From an uncultured Pseudomonas sp. (lineage in GTDB: Bacteria; Pseudomonadota; Gammaproteobacteria; Pseudomonadales; Pseudomonadaceae), in NCBI GenBank assembly GCA_943914515.1, contig CALUCI010000016.1:1-47726 (forward strand): a stretch of DNA of 47,726 nt. The letters run 5' to 3'. The position numbers were made by a program, and so were the translations under genes. Shown here piece after piece: positions 34,680-43,126 of the stretch (positions are counted from its first letter, which is position 1; every line of letters starts with the position of its first letter). The notes below the pieces were generated by a model. That model had not been told where the DNA came from. It made no database searches and saw nothing but the letters and a program-made list of their open reading frames with translations.

Positions 34680-35255
34680 ATGACCCAACGCATCCTGATC
34701 ATCCTCGGCCACCCTTCCAGCAGCAGCTTCTGCGCCGCCCTCGCCCGCCAGTACGGCGAAGCCGCACAACGCGCCGGCCACGAGGTGCGCTGCCTGAACC
34801 TGGGCGAACTGGCCTTCGACCCGATCCTGCGTGACGGCTATGCCCGTGTGCAGCCGCTGGAGCCCGACCTGCTCGAAGCCCGGCAGCACATCACCTGGGC
34901 GCAACGTCTGGTGCTGGTCTACCCGATCTGGTGGGGTGGCGTGCCGGCGTTGCTCAAGGGTTTTCTCGACCGGCTGCTACTGCCGGGCTTTGCCTTTCGC
35001 TACAGAAGCGGCTCGCCCTTTCCGGAAAAGCTGCTCGCCGGGCGCACGGCTCACCTGCTGGTGACCATGGACACGCCGCCCTGGTACTTCCGCTGGGTGT
35101 ACGGCATGCCCGGTCTGCACCAGATGCGCCGAACCACGCTGGCCTTCTGTGGCATCCGGCCGGAAAAGACGCTAACGTTCGGCCCGCTTCTCAACGCCAC
35201 CCCGCGGCGCCGTCAGCACTGGCTGGACCAGGCTGCAGACCTGGCCGCACGCTGA
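34680..35255 (+). CDS. Flavodoxin-fold NAD(P)H oxidoreductase (NQO/WrbA-like)
   Basis: 191 aa. It begins RILIILGHPSSSSFCAALAR, a flavodoxin-like FMN/FAD phosphate loop, and has VYPIWWGGVPALLKGFLDR, a conserved feature of the NQO1/MdaB/KefF family. It probably reduces quinones by two electrons in the cytoplasm. A MerR regulator follows 12 bp downstream, so both may be co-transcribed and respond to a redox or electrophilic signal; that is inference. No strong ribosome site is visible before the ATG. Confidence 0.87.
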   Translation: MTQRILIILGHPSSSSFCAALARQYGEAAQRAGHEVRCLNLGELAFDPILRDGYARVQPLEPDLLEARQHITWAQRLVLVYPIWWGGVPALLKGFLDRLLLPGFAFRYRSGSPFPEKLLAGRTAHLLVTMDTPPWYFRWVYGMPGLHQMRRTTLAFCGIRPEKTLTFGPLLNATPRRRQHWLDQAADLAAR

Positions 35256-35267
35256 CAAGGATGTGCA

Positions 35268-35639
35268 ATGTTCATCGGCGAAGCCGCTCGCCTCTCTGGC
35301 GCCACCATCAAATGCATCCGCCACTACGAACGCATCGGCCTGCTGCCCCCGGCCCGACGCCAGGGCACCTACCGCATCTATGACCAGCACACGGTCGAAC
35401 TGCTGGCGCTGATCAAGTGCGCGCAGAAGCTCGGCTTTACCCTCCGCGAGATGCAGGCTCTAATGGCCAGCGGCCAGGCGCCACGCGAACGGGTGCGTGA
35501 GGCCATTGCCAGCAAGTCCGCACAGTTGCGCCAGAGCATCGACGACCTGCAGCGCCAACTCGCCGAATTACAGGCGTTCGATGCCAGTTTCGAACAGTTC
35601 AGCGACGACTGCCTCGACAACGCCCGCGCTTTTTCCTGA
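35268..35639 (+). CDS. MerR-family transcriptional regulator
   Basis: 123 aa. An N-terminal winged helix (FIGEAARLSGATIKCIRHYERIGLL) is followed by a long dimerisation helix (SKSAQLRQSIDDLQRQLAELQAF). It has single Cys residues at 17, 50 and near the C-terminus rather than a metal-binding loop, so a redox or organic effector is likelier than a heavy metal. It lies 12 bp downstream of the oxidoreductase gene and is probably its regulator. Confidence 0.88.
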   Translation: MFIGEAARLSGATIKCIRHYERIGLLPPARRQGTYRIYDQHTVELLALIKCAQKLGFTLREMQALMASGQAPRERVREAIASKSAQLRQSIDDLQRQLAELQAFDASFEQFSDDCLDNARAFS

Positions 35640-35666
35640 TCTTTGCCATCGATTCCGGAGCCTCCC

Positions 35667-36623
35667 ATGACCCACGCTGTCTTTCTCGATCACAGCTCGC
35701 TGGACCTCGGTGACCTCGACCTGAGCGAGCTGCGCAACAGCTTCGACAGCCTCGACCTGCACGCGGCCAGCAATCCCGACCAGGTCGCCGAACGCCTGCA
35801 GGGCGCCAGCGTGGCGATCAGCAACAAGGTCGTGCTGGATGCCGCCACGCTCAAGGCCTGCCCTGAGCTGAAACTGATCCTGGTCGCCGCGACCGGCACC
35901 AACAACGTCGACCTGCAGGCCGCGCGCGAACACGGCATCGTGGTCAGCAACTGCCAGGGCTACGGCACGCCGTCGGTGGCCCAGCACACCCTGACCCTGC
36001 TGCTGGCCCTGGCGACCCGTCTGGCCGATTACCAGCGCGCCGTGGCCGCCGGCAAGTGGGGCGAGGCGAAGCAGTTCTGCCTGCTGGATTTCCCCATCGT
36101 CGAGCTGGAAGGCAAGACCCTTGGCCTGCTCGGCCACGGTGAGCTGGGCAGCGCGGTCGGACGCCTGGCCGAAGCCTTCGGCATGCGCGTACTGCTCGGC
36201 CAGATACCGGGCCGGCCACCACGGGCAGATCGCCTGAGCCTCGAAGAGTTGCTGCCGCAGGTCGACGCCCTGACCCTGCACTGCCCGCTCAACGACAACA
36301 CCCGCAACATGATCGGTGCAGCGCAACTGGCACAGCTCAAACCCGGCGCCTTCATCGTCAATACCGCCCGTGGCGGCCTGATCGACGAGCAGGCGCTGGC
36401 CGATGCCCTGCGTGGCGGCCATCTGGGGGGCGCGGCGACCGATGTATTGACCGTGGAGCCGCCGGTCAACGGCAACCCGCTGCTGGCAAGCGACATCCCG
36501 CGCCTGATCGTCACCCCGCACAGCGCCTGGGGCGCGGTGGAAGCCCGGCAGCGCATCGTCAGCCAGTTGACCGAGAACGCCCGCGCGTTTCTGGCCGGCC
36601 CCCCGCGACGGGTAGTGAGCTGA
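35667..36623 (+). CDS. D-2-hydroxyacid dehydrogenase (glycerate/hydroxypyruvate reductase-like)
   Basis: 318 aa. NAD(P)-binding GLLGHGELGS, catalytic-site segments NTARGGLID, DVLTVEPP (Glu) and TPHSAWG (His) are in standard order. It reduces a 2-keto acid to a D-2-hydroxy acid; hydroxypyruvate or glyoxylate are common substrates. CCGGAG precedes the ATG at 35667; an earlier in-frame ATG at 35643 has no ribosome site. It stands alone between the MerR gene and rsmC. Confidence 0.87.
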   Translation: MTHAVFLDHSSLDLGDLDLSELRNSFDSLDLHAASNPDQVAERLQGASVAISNKVVLDAATLKACPELKLILVAATGTNNVDLQAAREHGIVVSNCQGYGTPSVAQHTLTLLLALATRLADYQRAVAAGKWGEAKQFCLLDFPIVELEGKTLGLLGHGELGSAVGRLAEAFGMRVLLGQIPGRPPRADRLSLEELLPQVDALTLHCPLNDNTRNMIGAAQLAQLKPGAFIVNTARGGLIDEQALADALRGGHLGGAATDVLTVEPPVNGNPLLASDIPRLIVTPHSAWGAVEARQRIVSQLTENARAFLAGPPRRVVS

Positions 36624-36675
36624 GCCACTCGGGGTTCTGCTAGACTTCGCCACTTTTTTTCAGGAGTCGCCGTCC

Positions 36676-37674
36676 ATGGACCCGCGCAGTGAAGTGTTGC
36701 TTCGTCAGGCCGAGCTGTTCACCGGCTCGTTGTTGCTGGCCGGGCTGCCCGCCGACAGCCTGCTCGGCAGCTTGCCCCAGGCCCGCGGCTGGTGCTGGCA
36801 TGCCGGTGACCAGGCCGCTCTGGACAGCCGCTACGCCGGGCGCAGCCACTTCGGCGTCGAAGCCCCCGAGGCGCCGTTCGATGGCGCTGTGCTGTTTCTG
36901 CCCAAGTCGCGTGATCTCGCCAACTACCTGCTCAACGCCCTCGCCTCGCGCCTGGGCGGACAGATGCTGTATCTGGTCGGCGAGAAACGCGGCGGTATCG
37001 AAGCGGCGGCCAAACAACTGCACGCCTTCGGCAAGCCGCGCAAACTCGACAGCGCCCGGCACTGCCAGCTGTGGCAGGTCACGGTGGAAAACCCGCCTGC
37101 GGCCCAGCCCCTGGAAAGCCTGGCGTTGCGCTTCGATCTGCCGCTGGCCGACGGCCCGTTGCATATCGTCAGCCTCCCCGGCGTGTTCAGCCATGGCCGG
37201 CTGGACCGCGGCAGCGCGCTGTTGCTGGAACACCTGGACGGACTGCCTGGCGGCCATGTCCTGGACTTCGGTTGTGGTGCCGGGGTACTGGGCGCGACCA
37301 TCAAGCGCCGCTACCCGCACAGCCGGGTGACCCTGCTCGATGTCGACGCCTTCGCCGTGGCCAGCACGCGCCTGACCCTGGCCGCCAACGGCCTGGAGGG
37401 TGAGGTGATCTGCGGAGACGGCATCGACGCCGCACCTCGCGAACTCGACGTCATTTTGAGTAACCCGCCGTTTCATACCGGTGTGCACACCAACTATCAG
37501 GCGTCGGAGAACCTGCTGAAAAAATCGGCTGAACATCTGAAAAAAGGCGGCGAACTTCGCCTGGTAGCCAATAGTTTCCTGCGCTATCAACCGCTGATCG
37601 AAGGCGCTTTGGGCAACTGCGAAACGCAGGCACAGGACCAGGGTTTCAAGATTTACCGGGCGCAACGTTCGTAA
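36676..37674 (+). CDS. rsmC: 16S rRNA guanine-N2 methyltransferase RsmC
   Basis: 332 aa. An N-terminal methyltransferase-like domain without cofactor motif is followed by a catalytic domain with SAM motif LDFGCGAGVLGA and target-base motif NPPFHTGVH. This two-domain layout and length match RsmC, which methylates G1207 of 16S rRNA. CAGGAG is ten bases before the ATG. Core gene. Confidence 0.93.
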   Translation: MDPRSEVLLRQAELFTGSLLLAGLPADSLLGSLPQARGWCWHAGDQAALDSRYAGRSHFGVEAPEAPFDGAVLFLPKSRDLANYLLNALASRLGGQMLYLVGEKRGGIEAAAKQLHAFGKPRKLDSARHCQLWQVTVENPPAAQPLESLALRFDLPLADGPLHIVSLPGVFSHGRLDRGSALLLEHLDGLPGGHVLDFGCGAGVLGATIKRRYPHSRVTLLDVDAFAVASTRLTLAANGLEGEVICGDGIDAAPRELDVILSNPPFHTGVHTNYQASENLLKKSAEHLKKGGELRLVANSFLRYQPLIEGALGNCETQAQDQGFKIYRAQRS

Positions 37675-37717
37675 AAACTTCGCTTGCCGAAACGATTTGC
37701 CCTAGGCAGAATCCGCT

Positions 37718-37895
37718 CCGTCCTAGGGGAGTAGTCTCCCGCGAGCACCCAGCTCGCCCGGTGCGCGTCAACATACTTGGTCCACAGACCATGGCGCGCA
37801 CGACCCACGGTCCGCACAGACGGACCCAGGGTTTGACAAGACCTATGACACGAACACCTTACCCGGGGCGGGAAGGCTGTACGTGTCATAGCCGT
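37718..37895 (+). promoter_or_regulatory. Mn-sensing yybP-ykoY riboswitch
   Basis: The leader contains AGGGGAGTAGTCTCCC, GCGTCAACATACTTGGTC, ACCATGGCGCG, a GTTTGACAAGACC block, CCTTACCCGGGG and GTACGTGTCATAG, all in the order of yybP-ykoY aptamers. These sense Mn2+ and raise expression of manganese exporters. The exporter gene starts just downstream at 37922. Boundaries are approximate. Confidence 0.88.
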
Positions 37896-37921
37896 GTCGA
37901 CCCGCCCCCGTAGGAATCCTG

Positions 37922-38509
37922 ATGCTGGAATCGTTACTCGTCCCCACCGCAATCGTTGCGCTCGCTGAAATCGGCGACAAGACGCAATTGCTTGCGCTCA
38001 TTCTCGCTGCCCGCTTTCGCAAGCCCTGGCCGATCATCGCCGGCATCGTCGCCGCAACCCTTGCCAACCATGCCGCCGCCGGTGCCGTGGGTGCCTGGGT
38101 GGGCGGGTTCTTCTCGCAGGTCACCTTGCACTGGATTCTTGCCGCGAGCTTCCTGGCCACTGCGCTGTGGACGCTGGTGCCGGACAAGATGGACGACGAC
38201 GAAACCAGCGCGGCACGGCGCTTCGGGCCGTTCCTGACGACGCTGATTGCGTTCTTCCTGGCGGAGATCGGCGACAAGACCCAGATCGCCACGGTGATGC
38301 TGGCGGCGCAATACCCGCATTTGATCATGGTGATCATCGGCACCACGCTGGGCATGCTGATTGCCAACGTGCCGGTGGTGCTGGCGGGCAACTTTGCCGC
38401 CGAGAAACTGCCGCTGACCCTGATCCGTCGCCTGGCCGCAAGCGCCTTCGTGGTGCTGGCGGTGATCGCGGTGTATTCGGCGGCGCAGATCAGCGGGTGG
38501 CTGGGCTGA
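37922..38509 (+). CDS. mneA: Manganese exporter of the TMEM165/GDT1 family
   Basis: 195 aa inner-membrane protein with about six hydrophobic segments. The family signature EIGDKTQ appears twice (16-22 and 115-121), reflecting the duplicated fold. Bacterial members such as Vibrio MneA export Mn2+. The preceding yybP-ykoY riboswitch strongly supports this. TAGGA precedes the ATG. The symbol is by homology. Confidence 0.9.
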   Translation: MLESLLVPTAIVALAEIGDKTQLLALILAARFRKPWPIIAGIVAATLANHAAAGAVGAWVGGFFSQVTLHWILAASFLATALWTLVPDKMDDDETSAARRFGPFLTTLIAFFLAEIGDKTQIATVMLAAQYPHLIMVIIGTTLGMLIANVPVVLAGNFAAEKLPLTLIRRLAASAFVVLAVIAVYSAAQISGWLG

Positions 38510-38600
38510 CAGCCTGAAGGCCTGGCGCCCTGGCGGTGGGAGCCGGTCTTGCCCGGGGAGCGAGCGCTAGCGAGTGAGATCTTGGTTGGTGCCGCTGGCG

Positions 38601-38706
38601 CCTCGCGGCTAAAGCCGCTCCTACGGGCGGGCCGGCCGTAGGAGCGGGTTTACCCGCGAGACGTCGGCGAATTCACTACCGCCTCGCGGCTAAAGCCGCT
38701 CCTACG
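38601..38706. repeat. REP triplet
   Basis: Two identical CCTCGCGGCTAAAGCCGCTC units (38601 and 38682) flank an inverted CGTAGGAGCGGGTTTACCCG unit (38637). The rest of 38510-38759 shows no gene. Confidence 0.85.
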
Positions 38707-38759
38707 GATTATGAGCAAGACCGTTGCTCACACAGGCCCACGCTCTCTCCTGCAAAGGA

Positions 38760-39575
38760 TCAGCGCTTGGCTTGTTCGTACAGCGGCATGACCTTGGGAA
38801 TGGCCGCCTGCAGCGAAGCGATGCGGCTGTCCGATGCCGGGTGCGTACTCATGAATTCCGGCGTCGAGTTACCTGCGGCCTGGCTCATCTTGTTCCACAG
38901 AGTAATCGCGGCGTTCGGGTTGTAGCCGGCGCGGGCCGCCAGTTCCAGGCCGATCAGGTCAGCTTCGTTTTCGTTGCTGCGGCTGTTGGGCAGGGTCAGG
39001 CTGTACTGGACCACGGTATCGGCCAGTTGCAGGCTGTCTTCGCCCAGGCCGAGCAGAGCGCCAGCGCCGGTGCGGGCCATCTGGATACCGTAGGCCTTGG
39101 ACATTGCCTCGCGCCCGTGCTCGCGCAGCGCGTGGGCGATTTCATGGCCCATGACCGCGGCGATTTCATCGTCGGTCAGCTTCAGCTTGTCGATCAGGCC
39201 GGTGTAGAAAATGATCTTGCCGCCAGGACCGCAGTTGGCGTTGAGTTCATCGCTCTTGATCAGGTTCACTTCCCAGTTCCACTGCGCCGCATCCGGGCGG
39301 AACTGCGGAGCCTGGGCGATCAGCCGGTCGGCGATGACCTGGATTCGCTTGGCACTGGTGCTGGATTTGTCCAGCACGTTCTTGCTCGACGCCTCTCCCA
39401 CCGTCTGCTGGTAAGACTGCGCATACATCTGGTTGACCTCATCGGTCGACAGCATGCTGAACATATATTGCTTGCGCTCGACGCCCACCGCGCCGCCGCT
39501 GGTGGTGTTCACCGCCTGGCAGCCTGCCAGCAGCATCGAAGCGCTCAAGGCGCCAACAACAACCGATCTACGCAT
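38760..39575 (-). CDS. M48-family metalloprotease lipoprotein (LoiP-like)
   Basis: 271 aa. The lipobox LLAGC (Cys19) indicates a lipoprotein. Zinc-binding HEIAH (144-148) and a downstream NENEADLIG Glu are the M48 catalytic set. Related YggG/LoiP proteases act in the periplasm on envelope proteins. GGGAG precedes the ATG. It is a single gene with its own promoter. Confidence 0.9.
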   Translation of the reverse strand: MRRSVVVGALSASMLLAGCQAVNTTSGGAVGVERKQYMFSMLSTDEVNQMYAQSYQQTVGEASSKNVLDKSSTSAKRIQVIADRLIAQAPQFRPDAAQWNWEVNLIKSDELNANCGPGGKIIFYTGLIDKLKLTDDEIAAVMGHEIAHALREHGREAMSKAYGIQMARTGAGALLGLGEDSLQLADTVVQYSLTLPNSRSNENEADLIGLELAARAGYNPNAAITLWNKMSQAAGNSTPEFMSTHPASDSRIASLQAAIPKVMPLYEQAKR

Positions 39576-39731
39576 AAAAAACTCCCTTCTAACGTGGGCG
39601 GTATCCTAGGCCGGCACGATTCATCGCGCTACAACCGTTAGCAAAGATTTCTGTCGGACAGTCTCATGCTTTCGCGGTTTCACGCCGATAACACCGAGGC
39701 AAGGCGACTTTTCCCTGCGCTCGGAGCCTCT

Positions 39732-41873
39732 ATGAAGTTCAAGTCGATCCAGTTTTCCGTTGCGGCCCTGGCGGGCGCTATCGTGTTGAGTATCGTCGCA
39801 GCCCTGGTGCTGTACGCCGTGTATTCCGGCGCCAAGACCCAGGAGCTGGTCCAGCAGCGCACCCAGGAGCAGTTCGACACGCTGATCGAACAACGCCTGA
39901 CCGCCCTCGCCCAGACCCAGGCCAGCCAGATCTTGCGCCGCCTGGAAGCGCCCCTGCTGATTGCCCGCGGCCTGGCCGGCACCAACGCCCAGATCGGCCT
40001 GAAAAACGCAGCCGGCAATCCGCGCCTGCAAATCGAACGTGAAGAACTGATTGCCTTGCTCAAGCAGTCACTCATCGACAACCCGTTGCTGCTGGGCGGT
40101 TACATCGCCTGGGAACCGAACGCGCTGGACCACGCCGATGCGCGCTTCGTCGGCACCTCGGTCGAGGGCATCGATGCGGACAACGGGCGCTTTCAACCGT
40201 GGTGGTATCGCAATGCCGATGGCAGCCTGGGCCTGGAGAAACTGGCCGACCTGAGCAACGCCAAGCTGCTGTCCACCGGCGTGCGCGCCAGCGAGTACTA
40301 CCTGTGCTCGCAGGAAAGCAAGCGCGCCTGCGTGATCGACCCGGCGCCTTATAAAGTGGGCGACAAGATGATCATGCTCGCCTCCTTCATCGAACCGATC
40401 CTGGTCGACGGCCAGTTCCAGGGCATCGTTGGCGGCGATCTGTCGGTGAATTTCATCCAGGACCTGCTCAAGACCGCCGACAGCCAGCTCTACGACGGTG
40501 CCGGCGAACTGGCGCTGATCGCCAGCAACGGTCGCCTGGTGGCCTACACCAAGGACGAGAGCAAGTTCGGCGAAAAAGCCAGCGACGTCCTCGATCCCGC
40601 CACCGCTGCGGGCCTGGGCAAGGCCTCCGGTGATGCACTGCACTACGAAGTGGACCGCAGCGGCGGCCAGATCCGTCTGTTCCTGCCGTTCAAAATCGCC
40701 GACACCGACGCTCGCTGGACCCTGCTGCTGCAGTTGCCCACCAGCGCCGTCATGGCCGATTCCGAAAAACTGCAGAGCGACCTCAGCGAACAGCGCCGCA
40801 ACGACATTGCCGGCATGACCCTGGTCGGCCTGGTGATTGCCGCCCTCGGCCTGCTGGTGATCTGGCTGCTGGCCCACGGCATCGCCCGTCCGTTGCGGCA
40901 GATGGTGGCCATGCTCGACGACATCGCCCAGGGCGAAGGCGACCTCACTCGCCGTCTGCACAGCGACCGCGCCGACGAACTGGGCTCGATCGCCAACGGC
41001 TTCAACACCTTCCTGGCCAAGCTGCAGACGATGATCAGCCAGGTGGTCAGCTCGGTGCAGAAGGTCAGCGACTCCTCCGAGCACACCGCTGACATCGCCA
41101 TCCGCACCAACCAGGGCGTGCACAAGCAAATGGCCGAGATCGATCTGGTCGCGACCGCCGTCCACGAGATGACCGCAACCGCCCAGGACGTGGCGCGTAA
41201 CGCCACCCACGCGGCACAGGCCGCGAGCAATGCCGATCAGGCTGCCAATCAGGGCCTGTCCATCGTGCGCGACACGTCGCAGTCGATTGCCGCGCTGGCC
41301 GACGAAATCGGGCGCGCGGTCGGTGTGGTCCAGACCCTGGCCCGCGACAGCGAGAACATCAATGCGATTCTGGTGGCGATCCGCGCGATTGCCGAGCAGA
41401 CCAACCTGCTGGCCCTCAACGCCGCCATCGAGGCCGCCCGGGCCGGTGAGCAGGGGCGCGGCTTTGCCGTGGTCGCCGACGAAGTGCGCAACCTGGCGCA
41501 GAAGACCCAGCAGGCCACCGAAGAAATCCAGCAAATGATCCAGCAGTTGCAACAAGGCACCCGCGATGTGGTGCGGGTCATGGAAGACAGCCAGGGCAAG
41601 ACCGACGTCAGCGTGCAGCAGGCTGCGCGTGCGGCCGACGCACTGGAAAGCATCACCCGCGCGGTATCGGTGATCAACGACATGAACACCCAGATCGCCA
41701 GTGCCGCCGAGGAACAGAGCGCCGTTGCCGAGGACATCAACCGCAACGTGATCAACATCGGTCAGGTGGCCAACGAAGTGGCCGGCGGCGCCGACGAGTC
41801 CAGCACCGCCAGCGCCGAACTGACCAAACTGGCCGAGCAGCAACGTCGCCTGATCAACCAGTTCAGGGTTTGA
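39732..41873 (+). CDS. Methyl-accepting chemotaxis protein, dCache sensor
   Basis: 713 aa. The first hydrophobic segment is VAALAGAIVLSIVAALVLYAV, followed by a ~340-residue periplasmic dCache-type domain with WYRNADGSLG and YLCSQESKRACVID, then a second hydrophobic segment (DIAGMTLVGLVIAALGLLVI), HAMP (RPLRQMVAMLDDIAQGEGDLTRR) and a cytoplasmic signalling helix with hairpin tip EQTNLLALNAAIEAARAGEQGRG. No C-terminal pentapeptide. The ligand is unknown. The start is set at MKFKSIQ; an earlier in-frame ATG at 39666 adds 22 residues without a ribosome site. Confidence 0.9.
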   Translation: MKFKSIQFSVAALAGAIVLSIVAALVLYAVYSGAKTQELVQQRTQEQFDTLIEQRLTALAQTQASQILRRLEAPLLIARGLAGTNAQIGLKNAAGNPRLQIEREELIALLKQSLIDNPLLLGGYIAWEPNALDHADARFVGTSVEGIDADNGRFQPWWYRNADGSLGLEKLADLSNAKLLSTGVRASEYYLCSQESKRACVIDPAPYKVGDKMIMLASFIEPILVDGQFQGIVGGDLSVNFIQDLLKTADSQLYDGAGELALIASNGRLVAYTKDESKFGEKASDVLDPATAAGLGKASGDALHYEVDRSGGQIRLFLPFKIADTDARWTLLLQLPTSAVMADSEKLQSDLSEQRRNDIAGMTLVGLVIAALGLLVIWLLAHGIARPLRQMVAMLDDIAQGEGDLTRRLHSDRADELGSIANGFNTFLAKLQTMISQVVSSVQKVSDSSEHTADIAIRTNQGVHKQMAEIDLVATAVHEMTATAQDVARNATHAAQAASNADQAANQGLSIVRDTSQSIAALADEIGRAVGVVQTLARDSENINAILVAIRAIAEQTNLLALNAAIEAARAGEQGRGFAVVADEVRNLAQKTQQATEEIQQMIQQLQQGTRDVVRVMEDSQGKTDVSVQQAARAADALESITRAVSVINDMNTQIASAAEEQSAVAEDINRNVINIGQVANEVAGGADESSTASAELTKLAEQQRRLINQFRV

Positions 41874-41881
41874 GGGGACAG

Positions 41882-41908
41882 CGCCTGGCTGACGGGTTCA
41901 GCCAGGCG
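41882..41908. terminator. Bidirectional terminator between chemoreceptor and SRAP genes
   Basis: CGCCTGGCTGA (41882-41892) pairs with TCAGCCAGGCG (41898-41908) around CGGGT. The right arm contains the last codons and the stop of the minus-strand SRAP gene, so the convergent genes share the hairpin. Confidence 0.65.
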
Positions 41909-42518
41909 TCAGGCATTCCGGGGCATTGAGTTTCGGATCGTTGACGAAATTGGCCAGCACCCGCTCGCGCAACGCGGCGGCCGGGCTGAGCAGCAGGCTC
42001 TGCAGTTCGTCCTGCGGGGTATCCGGGTTCAGCCAGGCGTCCTGCCCTGCGGCATCGAGAATCAGCGGCCGACGCTGGTTCAGCGCGGCCTGGGTCACCA
42101 CTGCGGTGCTCAGCCAGACCTGCTCCTGCACCGGATACGCCTCCCAGATCGCGGCAAAGAACAGCGACGAGCCTTCGCCCGGCGTCAGCCAGTAAGGCCG
42201 CTTGCGCGCGGTGCCGCGCCACTCGTAGAAGCCGTTGGCCGGCAACAGGCAACGGCGCAGGCGAAACGCGTCGCGAAACATCGGCTGTTCGATCAGGGTT
42301 TCGGCGCGGGCATGGGCCGGGGTGCGGGTCATGTCGGTCAGCCACGGCGGGGTCAGGCCCCAGCGGGCGCGGGCGAGGGTCATCTGGCCGTCAAGCTGGC
42401 GCTGGATCAGCACCTGGGCGCCAGGAGAGATGTTCCATTGGGCCTGCTGGCCTGCAGGAAAGCCGGGCAACGCGGCAAAGGCCGGCGACCAGCGAAACAG
42501 CGCGTAGCGTCCACACAT
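41898..42518 (-). CDS. SRAP-family DNA-protein crosslink protein (YedK/HMCES-like), altered active site
   Basis: 206 aa. The essential N-terminal Cys2 (MCGRY) and the ANGFYEW motif with Glu99 are present. However, the usual NARAET motif reads AHARAET (His69 in the Asn place), and the HxRMP motif reads NQRRP (Asn147 where the active-site His is expected). SRAP proteins covalently trap abasic sites in single-stranded DNA through Cys2; the His helps crosslink reversal. Loss of these residues suggests slower or different chemistry. From memory, other Pseudomonas copies look similar. The C-terminal fragment downstream of the crosslink motif is conserved. Confidence 0.85.
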   Translation of the reverse strand: MCGRYALFRWSPAFAALPGFPAGQQAQWNISPGAQVLIQRQLDGQMTLARARWGLTPPWLTDMTRTPAHARAETLIEQPMFRDAFRLRRCLLPANGFYEWRGTARKRPYWLTPGEGSSLFFAAIWEAYPVQEQVWLSTAVVTQAALNQRRPLILDAAGQDAWLNPDTPQDELQSLLLSPAAALRERVLANFVNDPKLNAPECLTPG

Positions 42519-42529
42519 TCAAACGAAAC

Positions 42530-42790
42530 CTAGCAAATCAGAATTCCCGGAAGACTCTCCGGCTCGTCGCCAGGAAGCGGCTGGGCGGCATTGTACGCGG
42601 CGATCAGGTGCCGTGCGTACTCGGCCTGCTCGTCGGCCACCGCCAGGCCAAGCAGCCCCTGCATCGGCAGTTCGCCGATACCGCCCAGCAGGTCGCGCCC
42701 CGCCAGGTGGGCATCGACGCCTTCGCTGCTGAGCATGCCGATCAGGACCTCGGCCTCCAGCAGGTTTTCCGGCTCGTAGATTCGCTGCAT
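42530..42790 (-). CDS. DUF2007-family small protein
   Basis: 86 aa. The sequence MQRIYEPENLLEAEVLIGMLSSEGVDAHLAG fits the DUF2007 (putative signal transducing protein) pattern. GAGGA precedes the ATG, which overlaps the upstream stop by one base (TGATG). Co-transcribed with the CPXCG protein gene. No function established. Confidence 0.82.
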   Translation of the reverse strand: MQRIYEPENLLEAEVLIGMLSSEGVDAHLAGRDLLGGIGELPMQGLLGLAVADEQAEYARHLIAAYNAAQPLPGDEPESLPGILIC

Positions 42791-42972
42791 CAATCGTCCT
42801 CGCGCTTCACGTCGAGCATCCACTCGTCCCCATGGACTTGCAGCAGGAACACGATCGGCCGGCAGCACACCGCGCAGTCCTCGATGTACTGCTGGTCACC
42901 GCCGGACAGATCAAGGGTGGTTTCCACCTCTTCACCACAATAGGGACAATCGTAGAACGCAGTTTCCAGCAT
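42790..42972 (-). CDS. CPXCG-motif cysteine-rich protein
   Basis: 60 aa from the chosen start. CPYCG near the N-terminus and CAVCCRP form a likely four-Cys zinc-ribbon. GGAGG precedes ATG at 42972; a GTG four codons upstream is possible but weaker. It heads the two-gene unit with DUF2007. Conserved in Pseudomonas; function unknown. Confidence 0.85.
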   Translation of the reverse strand: MLETAFYDCPYCGEEVETTLDLSGGDQQYIEDCAVCCRPIVFLLQVHGDEWMLDVKREDD

Positions 42973-43126
42973 CGCGGCCTCCACGGTGACTTATGCGTAT
43001 AATTGCCGGCCTTGCGCCCTGGGTTCCGTACGAAAAATGCCTGCGCAGCTTTTCGTAGCTACCTCGATCCCGGTATTTTTGGGCGCAGCCCCACCCTTTA
43101 CCCTAGCCGTTTCACAACAAGAGAGC

